Origin: Stutzerimonas stutzeri
GTDB lineage: Bacteria > Pseudomonadota > Gammaproteobacteria > Pseudomonadales > Pseudomonadaceae
Direction of reading: 5' to 3'
NCBI RefSeq assembly: GCF_024448895.1
Contig: NZ_JAMOIC010000003.1
Coordinates: 124,001 to 188,000, forward strand
DNA length: 64,000 nt
This document shows, piece after piece, positions 58,009-64,000 of this stretch. The position numbers and the translations under genes are program-made. Under the pieces are notes generated by a model. The model did no database searches, was not told where the DNA came from, and was given only the letters and a program-made list of their open reading frames with translations. Every line of letters starts with the position of its first letter. Position 1 is the stretch's first letter.

Positions 58009-58347
58009 ATGAGCGACGAAGAATTAGAACAAGACGATCTGGACGTTAACGACGAGGAAGACGGCGAAGAACTGCCTGCTGCCGATGACGGCGATGCAGA
58101 CAACAGCGCCGACGAAGAGGGTACTGACAGCGACCGGGCGGCCCCGACCAGCAAAAAGGCCAAGGCCAAGGCGGTTGTCGTCGAGGAGCTGCCCAGCCTC
58201 GAAGCCAAGCAGAAGGAGCGCGACGAGCTCGCTCGTGCCATGGAGGAGTTCCTTGCCCGCGGAGGACGCGTGCAGGAAGTCGAACCGAACGTGGTAGCCG
58301 ACCCGCCCAAGAAGCCGGACAGCAAGTACGGCAGTCGACCCATCTGA
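58009..58347 (+). CDS. sutA: SutA, RNA polymerase-associated growth-arrest regulator
   Basis: 112 residues. The first 60 are extremely acidic (ELEQDDLDVNDEEDGEE and similar), followed by a short Lys-rich stretch, a helix (EAKQKERDELARAMEEFLARGG) and a conserved tail ending NVVADPPKKPDSKYGSRPI. This layout is that of SutA of P. aeruginosa, which binds RNA polymerase in slow-growing cells and promotes transcription of rRNA and maintenance genes. GAGG six to seven bases upstream sets the ATG at 58009 over a TTG at 58003. A strong terminator follows. Confidence 0.9.
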   Translation: MSDEELEQDDLDVNDEEDGEELPAADDGDADNSADEEGTDSDRAAPTSKKAKAKAVVVEELPSLEAKQKERDELARAMEEFLARGGRVQEVEPNVVADPPKKPDSKYGSRPI

Positions 58348-58364
58348 GTCGCTTTGCCAGCGAT

Positions 58365-58391
58365 AAAAAAACCGCTAGTAGCGGTTTTTTT
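58365..58391. terminator. Bidirectional rho-independent terminator
   Basis: Arms AAAAAAACCGCT and AGCGGTTTTTTT with an AGT loop, serving sutA rightward and the HAD gene of the lptM-lysA operon leftward. Confidence 0.95.
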
Positions 58392-58416
58392 ATGGCCGGT
58401 CTTCCCTGTCGTTGCC

Positions 58417-59112
58417 TTAGCGCCAGCGCTGGAGGAGCGGAGGCAGCTCGGCGAGGCTGCCGATTTCTGCATCGGGACGGCCGTCGTGCTGCCAGGCAGT
58501 GCCGCCGGGGTTGAACCAGATCGCGCGCATGCCGGCGCGTTGAGCGCCGCCAATATCATCACAGGGGTGGTCGCCGATGTGCACCGCATGAGCCGCTTCG
58601 ACGCCGCCGCGTTTGAGCGCTTCGCGAAAGGGGTGAGGGTCTGGCTTCCCGACGCCCAGTTCCTCGGCGCACAGGCTGAAACGGAAGTAGTCCGCGAGTC
58701 CCAATCGGCCAACGTCTGCATTACCGTTGGTCAGCACGCCGAGCGTGTACTCATTGGCCAGCCGTTCCAGCGTCGGATGCACATCAGGGAAGAGTTCGAT
58801 GGCGTGCCGGGCTTCGAGAAAGACCTCGAAGGCCTCTGCAGCGATATCTCGCGCCTCCGCCTCGCCGTAGCCCGCGTCGTGCAGCGCATGAAAGAGGATA
58901 CGCCGACGCAACTCGCTAATGCGGTGTTTGAGGTCCGGATCAGCTTCGATCAGCATTCTGCGGATGGCGGCCAGCGAATCGACCGGGAATTCTCCCAGCC
59001 GTGGCGCATGCTGGCCGAGCCAGTCGCGCAGTTTGATTTCGGCACTATGGATGACCGGGCCGACGTCCCACAGGGTGTCGTCCAGGTCAAAGGTGATCAG
59101 CCGGATGCTCAT
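58417..59112 (-). CDS. HAD-superfamily hydrolase (YigB-like)
   Basis: 231 residues, HAD subfamily IA. The four motifs are present: nucleophile DLDDTLWD near residue 9, [10 protein letters not shown] (motif II), the Lys in [15 protein letters not shown] (III) and [12 protein letters not shown] (IV). It sits next to xerC exactly as yigB does in E. coli, where it hydrolyses flavin mononucleotide; a phosphatase acting on FMN is a fair guess. Its start overlaps the xerC stop by four bases (ATGA), so it is translationally coupled. Confidence 0.92.
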   Translation of the reverse strand: MSIRLITFDLDDTLWDVGPVIHSAEIKLRDWLGQHAPRLGEFPVDSLAAIRRMLIEADPDLKHRISELRRRILFHALHDAGYGEAEARDIAAEAFEVFLEARHAIELFPDVHPTLERLANEYTLGVLTNGNADVGRLGLADYFRFSLCAEELGVGKPDPHPFREALKRGGVEAAHAVHIGDHPCDDIGGAQRAGMRAIWFNPGGTAWQHDGRPDAEIGSLAELPPLLQRWR

Positions 59113-60014
59113 TGTTCGTGCTCACTGCTCTGCTTGCGTTTGGCGCGCGGGTGCGCCTGGTCATAGACCTTGGCCAGGTGCTGAAAGTCCAGATGGGTAT
59201 AGATCTGCGTGGTACCGATGTCGGCGTGACCGAGCAGCTCCTGCACCGAGCGTAGGTCCTGGGAGGACTCGAGCATATGGCTGGCGAAGCTGTGCCTGAG
59301 CATGTGCGGGTGCAGATGCTGGCCAAGCTCTCGCACGCCCGCCTCGCGGACACGCATTTGAACGGCACGGGCGCCGAGGCGCCTGCCTTTTTGACTGACG
59401 AAAACCGCTCCGTCCAACGGATTGCTCAAGGCGCGAACGGGTAACCAGGCGTCCAGGGCTTCACGTGCTTTACGGCCAACGGGAAGTACACGGTCTTTAT
59501 TGCCCTTGCCATGGACATGAACCAGACCGGCTGACAGGTCGAGCTGGTCCAGATTGAGGCCCACCAACTCTGCCAGGCGCAGCCCCGAGGAGTAGAACAA
59601 CTCGAGCATGGCCTGGTCGCGATGACCGATAAAATCATCCTCCACTCCACCATCGAGCAGCTGCATGGCGCGGTCCGTATCAAGCAGCCGAGGCAGGCGC
59701 TTCTCGCCCTTGGGCGCGGATATCCCGGCCGCCGGATCGTGATCACAGCAACCTTCCTGATTGAGGTAGTGGTAGAGCCCGCGCAGCGAAGACAGCAAGC
59801 GCGCAAGGCTGCGACTGGATTTCCCTTGCCGATGTTGCTCGGCAATCAGTTGACGAACCTGAGCGCTCTTCAGAGAAGTCCAGGAGGCAAGCTGATGCTT
59901 TTCACAAAAGGCCATGACCTTGCCGAGGTCACGCCAATAGGCGTCCAGGGTGTGGGTCGACATCTGTCGCTCATTGCGAAGATGGCTCAGGTAGGCATCG
60001 ACTTCTGATCGCAT
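59109..60014 (-). CDS. xerC: Tyrosine recombinase XerC
   Basis: 301 residues. An N-terminal SAM-like domain ([21 protein letters not shown] in parts) and catalytic domain with Arg in [20 protein letters not shown], the Lys in [29 protein letters not shown] and the nucleophile Tyr in [17 protein letters not shown]. With XerD it resolves chromosome dimers at dif. It is the usual housekeeping gene next to a HAD hydrolase and DUF484 gene, and 105 bases after DUF484, so not a mobile integrase. Confidence 0.96.
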   Translation of the reverse strand: MRSEVDAYLSHLRNERQMSTHTLDAYWRDLGKVMAFCEKHQLASWTSLKSAQVRQLIAEQHRQGKSSRSLARLLSSLRGLYHYLNQEGCCDHDPAAGISAPKGEKRLPRLLDTDRAMQLLDGGVEDDFIGHRDQAMLELFYSSGLRLAELVGLNLDQLDLSAGLVHVHGKGNKDRVLPVGRKAREALDAWLPVRALSNPLDGAVFVSQKGRRLGARAVQMRVREAGVRELGQHLHPHMLRHSFASHMLESSQDLRSVQELLGHADIGTTQIYTHLDFQHLAKVYDQAHPRAKRKQSSEHEQ

Positions 60015-60119
60015 TGGGCAGGTCCCTTCGTTCGCAACGGCGCTAGGAAACGCTGGGGCTGAGGCAAAATAAGACTAGCCGCTGGCTCTGCCCGGACGAG
60101 CTTGCAAGCGAGAACGCTG

Positions 60120-60815
60120 CTAGCGCACCGAGCGCAACGGCGTCGAGTAACTGGGCAATACCCGTGTCAGCACTTCAGCGATATAGCCCAGGAACAAGGT
60201 ACCCAGCGAGCTCTTGTAGTGTTGCGGGTCCTGGCTCCCAATTGCCAGGATGCCTTGTTGCTGACTCAGTGCGACGACGGCGGCCGAGCCGATTGCGCTG
60301 CTTTCCTCTTCACCGAAGAGAAACGCCAGCTCGTGTGGACGTAGCACGCCGCATATGGTTTTGCCGCTGCCAAGCAGCCCGCCGATTGCTTGCTGCGCTT
60401 CGGCGCTGGTCACGCTGCGCCCGACCGGTAGCGGCGTGTCACTGAAAAGGATCAGGCTTACGAACGGCACCTGGAACTCGTGACGCAGGCTCTCGTCCAC
60501 TGCACCGATGACCTCTTCAAGGCTGTTGGCGTCGAGCAGGTCGAGCACCAGGCGGCGGGTCTTGTCGAACAGGCGGTCGTTGTCGCGGGCGACATCCATC
60601 AGTTGGGACAGACGATGACGCATCTCGATGTTGCGTTCGCGGAGGAGTTTCACCTGCCGTTCCACCAGCGACACGGCACTGCCTGGCTGATGCGGGATGC
60701 GCAGCTCGGGAATCAGCTCGTCATGGTCGACGAAGAATTCCGGGTGCGCTCGCAGGTAGGCCGCGACGGCTTCGGAGTCGGGCAGTTGCGGCTTGTCCTG
60801 ATTTTGCTCGGTCAT
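60120..60815 (-). CDS. DUF484 (GAF-like) family protein
   Basis: 231 residues, the DUF484 family. The opening [22 protein letters not shown] and the coiled stretch [27 protein letters not shown] are diagnostic; the second half is a GAF-like domain ([20 protein letters not shown] to [12 protein letters not shown]). Function unknown; the family is always found between dapF and xerC. The ATG at 60815 overlaps the dapF stop codon by four bases. It is cytoplasmic. Confidence 0.92.
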   Translation of the reverse strand: MTEQNQDKPQLPDSEAVAAYLRAHPEFFVDHDELIPELRIPHQPGSAVSLVERQVKLLRERNIEMRHRLSQLMDVARDNDRLFDKTRRLVLDLLDANSLEEVIGAVDESLRHEFQVPFVSLILFSDTPLPVGRSVTSAEAQQAIGGLLGSGKTICGVLRPHELAFLFGEEESSAIGSAAVVALSQQQGILAIGSQDPQHYKSSLGTLFLGYIAEVLTRVLPSYSTPLRSVR

Positions 60816-61642
60816 AGGCGAACCTGTCCTTCGAATACGCGAACGGCGGGGCCGGTCATGATAACGGGCTGTCCCTCGCCTGCCCATTCAATGGACAGAC
60901 GGCCACCCGGCAGGTCGAGCTGTACGGGCGAATCCATCCAGCCCTGACTGATGGCTGCTACGGCTGCAGCGCAGGCACCGGTACCGCAAGCCTGGGTTTC
61001 GCCTGCGCCGCGCTCCCATACACGCAGCTTGGCGAGGTTGCGGTCGATCACCTGAATGAAGCCGGCATTGACCCGCTGCGGAAAGCGCGGATGGTGTTCG
61101 ATCTTCGGGCCCAACTGGTGCACCGGAGCGGTATCGACATCCTCGACACGTAGCACCGAATGGGGATTGCCCATGGACACGGCGGCGATCTCCAGCTGCT
61201 GACCATCTACCTCTAGTGGGTAACTCAAGGCTTGTTGGTCGACCTGGAAGGGAATCTCCGTCGGGGTCAGGCGAGGCGGGCCCATGTCGACGCTGATCTG
61301 CCCGTCGGGTCGCACGCTCAGCTCGATGATGCCGCCTTTGGTTTCAACGCGAATCTGCCGCTTCATGGTCAGGCGTTTGTCCAGCACGAAACGGGCGAAG
61401 CAACGCGCACCGTTACCGCATTGCTCCACTTCCGAACCGTCGGAATTGAAGATGCGATAGCGGAAGTCGACGTCGGGGTTGTGCGGCGGCTCTACCAGCA
61501 GCAGCTGATCGAAGCCGATGCCAGTGTGCCGGTCACCCCATTGCCTGGCGTGCTTGGGCTGGATGTGCGCGTGCTGGCTGATCAGGTCGATGACCATGAA
61601 ATCGTTGCCCAGGCCGTGCATCTTGGTAAAACGCAAAAGCAT
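60812..61642 (-). CDS. dapF: Diaminopimelate epimerase
   Basis: 276 residues. DapF converts LL-diaminopimelate to the meso form for lysine and peptidoglycan. The two catalytic cysteines are in [12 protein letters not shown] and [15 protein letters not shown]; the opening is [17 protein letters not shown]. The start at 61642 is set by this opening (the frame is open upstream to 61759 inside lysA). It lies ten bases after lysA and overlaps the DUF484 gene by four bases. Confidence 0.97.
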   Translation of the reverse strand: MLLRFTKMHGLGNDFMVIDLISQHAHIQPKHARQWGDRHTGIGFDQLLLVEPPHNPDVDFRYRIFNSDGSEVEQCGNGARCFARFVLDKRLTMKRQIRVETKGGIIELSVRPDGQISVDMGPPRLTPTEIPFQVDQQALSYPLEVDGQQLEIAAVSMGNPHSVLRVEDVDTAPVHQLGPKIEHHPRFPQRVNAGFIQVIDRNLAKLRVWERGAGETQACGTGACAAAVAAISQGWMDSPVQLDLPGGRLSIEWAGEGQPVIMTGPAVRVFEGQVRL

Positions 61643-61652
61643 CGTCGTGGCC

Positions 61653-62900
61653 TCAGGCAGGCAGCAGGCTTTCGCCTGCATATAGCTCCTGCACGCTTTC
61701 GCGGCGGCGCACTTCGTAGGCTTCGTCGCCGTCGACCAGCACCTCGGCTGCACGGCCACGGGTGTTGTAGTTCGAACTCATGACGAAGCCATAGGCACCC
61801 GCCGAACGAACGGCCAGCAGGTCGCCTTCGGCGAGCGACAGCGGCCGGTCCTTGGCGAGAAAATCGCCGGTTTCGCAGATTGGACCGACGATATCGTAAT
61901 GACGTACTTCGCCTTCGCGTGGCTGCACCGGCACGACGTCCATCCAGGCCTGATACAGGGCCGGACGGATCAGGTCGTTCATTGCTGCATCGACGATGGC
62001 GAAGTCCTTGTGTTCGGTGTGTTTCAGGTATTCCACGCGGGTCAGCAGCAGGCCGGCATTGGCGACGATGGAGCGCCCCGGCTCGAATACCAGTGCCAGA
62101 TCGCGCCCGTCGATGCGCTTGCGTACGGCCTTGATGTAGTCACCGGCCAGCGGCGGCTGCTCTTCGCGATAGCGCACACCAAGCCCGCCACCGAGATCGA
62201 GATGACGAATTCGAATACCGCGCACGGCGAGGCGGTCAATCAGCGCCAGCAGCCGATCAAGGGCATCGAGAAAGGGAGGCAGCGTGGTGAGCTGCGAGCC
62301 AATGTGGCAATCCACGCCAACCACTTCGAGATTATTCAGCTCATGGGCTCGGGCATAGACCGCTTCAGCATCGGCGATAGCGATGCCGAACTTGTTTTCC
62401 TTGAGGCCGGTAGAAATGTACGGGTGGGTACCGGCATCGACATCCGGATTGACCCGCAGCGACACCGGCGCAACGGCGCCAAGTTCGGCAGCGACTTGCT
62501 GCAGCCGCTCAAGCTCTTCGGTGGATTCGACGTTGAAACAGTGAACGCCAACCTCCAACGCGCGACGCATGTCATCACGCGTCTTGCCAACGCCTGAGAA
62601 CACAATGCGATCCGGCTGCCCGCCGGCTGCCAGGACCCGCTCCAGCTCACCGCGCGAAACGATATCGAAACCTGCCCCCAGGCGGGCCAGCACGTTCAAA
62701 ACACCGAGGTTCGAATTCGCCTTGACGGCAAAGCAGACCAGATGGGGCATGCCTTTCAATGCATCTGCGTAGGCACGGTACTGAGCCTCGATGTGTGCCC
62801 GGGAATAAACGTAGGTCGGGGTGCCGAAGCGTTGCGCGAGAGCGGGCAGCGCCACGCCCTCCGCGAAGAGTTGACCGTCGCGGTACGAGAAGGCCTCCAT
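61653..62900 (-). CDS. lysA: Diaminopimelate decarboxylase
   Basis: 415 residues, a PLP fold-type III enzyme that decarboxylates meso-diaminopimelate to lysine. The PLP lysine is in [13 protein letters not shown] near residue 53; the phosphate-binding [24 protein letters not shown] and active-site Cys in [10 protein letters not shown] are intact. AAGGAGG about six bases before the ATG at 62900, overlapping the lptM stop, gives the start; the frame is open upstream to 63062 but antisense-free only by chance. It is coupled to lptM upstream and dapF downstream. Confidence 0.97.
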   Translation of the reverse strand: MEAFSYRDGQLFAEGVALPALAQRFGTPTYVYSRAHIEAQYRAYADALKGMPHLVCFAVKANSNLGVLNVLARLGAGFDIVSRGELERVLAAGGQPDRIVFSGVGKTRDDMRRALEVGVHCFNVESTEELERLQQVAAELGAVAPVSLRVNPDVDAGTHPYISTGLKENKFGIAIADAEAVYARAHELNNLEVVGVDCHIGSQLTTLPPFLDALDRLLALIDRLAVRGIRIRHLDLGGGLGVRYREEQPPLAGDYIKAVRKRIDGRDLALVFEPGRSIVANAGLLLTRVEYLKHTEHKDFAIVDAAMNDLIRPALYQAWMDVVPVQPREGEVRHYDIVGPICETGDFLAKDRPLSLAEGDLLAVRSAGAYGFVMSSNYNTRGRAAEVLVDGDEAYEVRRRESVQELYAGESLLPA

Positions 62901-62911
62901 GGAATGCCTCC

Positions 62912-63052
62912 TTACAGTTCGAATCGGTCTTTGGAACGTTCTTTGGCGGTAGCCTCGTCGTCCGGAAGATAGAGCGGGCCTTTCTGGCCACAGCCAGCGA
63001 GCGCGGAAGCAAGAACCGCAAGTGCAATGAGTGGAAGCAGCAGACGCTTCAT
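62912..63052 (-). CDS. lptM: LPS-assembly lipoprotein LptM
   Basis: A 46-residue lipoprotein too short for ordinary ORF lists. The start [20 protein letters not shown] is a type II signal peptide with the acylated Cys at 21, followed at once by [11 protein letters not shown], the LptM (formerly YifL) signature. LptM binds the LptD/LptE translocon and helps it mature. It lies just upstream of lysA (stop TAA overlaps the lysA ribosome site), a place conserved across gammaproteobacteria, and diverges from cyaY. Confidence 0.95.
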   Translation of the reverse strand: MKRLLLPLIALAVLASALAGCGQKGPLYLPDDEATAKERSKDRFEL

Positions 63053-63251
63053 TGGGGTGCAATCCTAGAAAAATCGATGGGCCGGAGTATACCCAGCACC
63101 CACCGGATTGCCTATGTGGCCGCGCTCGCCGGCAGGGCGGGCATGCACTCCATCGGTGTGCCGCTCGCTAGACGCGGCGATCGCCTGCTAAGCTCGCCGC
63201 CATCATCGGGCGGCCCAGCGCCGCCGCATCACCGTACCGAGGAAATGATTC

Positions 63252-63584
63252 ATGAGTCTGAGCGAAGCGCGCTTTCACGATCTGGTCGATGCCGTACAGG
63301 AAGAAATCGAAGACGTGTTCGATCACAGCGGTCTGGACGTCGATCTGGAAAACTCGGGCGGCGTGCTGACCGTGCGTTTCGAAAACGGTACACAGCTGAT
63401 TTTCAGCCGTCAGCCGGCGCTGCGCCAACTATGGGTCGCCGCGCGCTCGGGGGGCTTTCACTTCGATTACGACGAGTCCGCTTCGTTGTGGATCTGCGAT
63501 GCCAACGACGAGCGTCTCGGCGAACTGCTGGTGCGCGTCACCCAGGAGCAGGGCGGTGAGTCGGTGGAATTCGAGGATCTGTAA
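63252..63584 (+). CDS. cyaY: Iron-sulfur cluster assembly protein CyaY (frataxin)
   Basis: 110 residues. The frataxin fold is visible in LSEARFHDLVDAVQEEIEDVF, with an acidic ridge that binds iron, VRFENGTQLIFSRQPALRQLWVAA (in parts) and GGFHFDYDESASLWICD. CyaY adjusts iron supply and cysteine desulfurase activity during Fe-S assembly. GAGG six to seven bases before the ATG sets the start. It diverges from lptM (199 bases) and is followed by a terminator. Confidence 0.95.
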   Translation: MSLSEARFHDLVDAVQEEIEDVFDHSGLDVDLENSGGVLTVRFENGTQLIFSRQPALRQLWVAARSGGFHFDYDESASLWICDANDERLGELLVRVTQEQGGESVEFEDL

Positions 63585-63677
63585 ACCGGACAGTGGCCGT
63601 GTCGCCCGCTGCGCCGGGGCTGCTAAGCCCGCACCCTTGCTTATTTAATGAGCTGTGATAGGGTCGGTTTCAGGTTT

Positions 63678-63712
63678 AAAAACCCCGCCTTCGGGCGGGG
63701 TTTTGTTTTTTT
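63678..63712 (+). terminator. Rho-independent terminator after cyaY
   Basis: Arms AAAACCCCGCC and GGCGGGGTTTT with a TTCG loop, followed by TGTTTTTTT-like T run; it lies about 95 bases after the cyaY stop. Confidence 0.93.
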
Positions 63713-63748
63713 GTCTGTTCTACTTTTTTCAGGAGCTCATCCGGCCTC

Positions 63749-64000
63749 ATGACCAGCGCACCGCCCATCATCATCACTCAACCCGATCTTCAGCGGCTCG
63801 AGCGTCTGCTCGATGGCCTGGCTGACTACGGTCCGGCAGCCGAGGCGCTCGAAGAAGAGCTGTCTCGTGCCCAGGTGGTCGAGCGCAGCGAATTGCCCGC
63901 CGGCGTGGTTTCCATGAATTCCCGTGTTCATTGTCGCGAAGAGGGGAGCGGCAAGGACTATCATCTGACCCTGGTCTTCCCACAAGACGCAGGAAAAGAT
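63749..64000 (+). CDS. rnk: Nucleoside diphosphate kinase regulator Rnk (5' part only)
   Basis: 84 codons are present before the window ends. The sequence starts MTSAPPIIITQPDLQRLERLL and continues with ELSRAQVVERSELPAGVVSMNS and VHCREEGSGKDYHLTLVFP, the Rnk/GreA-GreB C-terminal type fold. Rnk binds RNA polymerase like a Gre factor and was first found to affect nucleoside diphosphate kinase and alginate. AGGAG lies 13 bases before the ATG at 63749, a rather long spacing. The rest of the gene is outside the window. Confidence 0.9.
   Translation, partial: MTSAPPIIITQPDLQRLERLLDGLADYGPAAEALEEELSRAQVVERSELPAGVVSMNSRVHCREEGSGKDYHLTLVFPQDAGKD

Noticed and set aside
59109-60014. Tyrosine recombinase as a sign of an integrated element
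   Set aside because: Its neighbours (DUF484, HAD, dapF) and full XerC motifs make it the housekeeping chromosome-dimer recombinase.

Overview
The window reads as a high-GC gammaproteobacterial chromosome from the Pseudomonas family, most likely the Stutzerimonas (P. stutzeri) group. The reasons are: gene order matching the Pseudomonas core (spoT-rpoZ-gmk-yicC-rph-crc-pyrE; coaBC-dut-algC-argB; dadR-dadA-pauR-cytochrome c5-xpt; rep; comM-ubiK; xerC-dapF-lysA-lptM-cyaY-rnk), Pseudomonas-specific products (Crc, AlgC with its long N-terminal extension, SutA, a PauR-like regulator), and a glnK-amtB1-amtB2 operon like that known from P. stutzeri. No tRNA, rRNA, CRISPR array, insertion sequence or prophage was seen. 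The window is mostly conserved core chromosome with small accessory patches. Layout: 1-6.5 kb holds the start of an ABC transporter solute-binding protein, then a signalling patch: an HD-GYP protein, a FecR-domain protein with an OmpA-like lipoprotein, and a CHASE2 nucleotide cyclase. 6.5-15 kb is information processing and nucleotide metabolism (ridA, spoT, rpoZ, gmk, yicC, rph, crc, pyrE). 15-21 kb is the leftward coaBC-dut-algC-argB operon and radC. 21-30 kb is mixed: an unidentified membrane protein, a thioesterase, 3-hydroxyacyl-CoA dehydrogenase, a chemoreceptor with its likely sensor at the C terminus, an Mpo1-like protein, an orphan secreted protein and a phospholipase D-family lipoprotein. 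29-35 kb is amine and D-amino-acid catabolism (PauB-like oxidase, DadR, DadA, a RidA paralogue, PauR-like regulator); dadX, which usually follows dadA, is missing. 35-41 kb carries xpt, a tight leftward operon of two GH13 enzymes plus a DUF1080 protein, and a rightward pair of a GAPDH paralogue with an FTCD_C (cyclodeaminase-like) protein. 41-46 kb holds an iron-dependent alcohol dehydrogenase, a methylmalonate-semialdehyde dehydrogenase and an IclR regulator, set among REP-type repeats. 46-54 kb has rep, a GGDEF-EAL protein, a BCCT transporter, comM and ubiK. 54-58 kb is the nitrogen operon glnK-amtB1-amtB2, preceded by a good NtrC site and a sigma-54 promoter, then yjbQ and sutA. 58-64 kb is the leftward lptM-lysA-dapF-DUF484-xerC-HAD operon, then cyaY and the start of rnk. 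The least explained parts are the gap-FTCD_C pair, the GH13/DUF1080 operon, the FecR/OmpA/CHASE2-cyclase/HD-GYP patch and the chemoreceptor. All functions are assigned by reading motifs and gene order; no database search was run.
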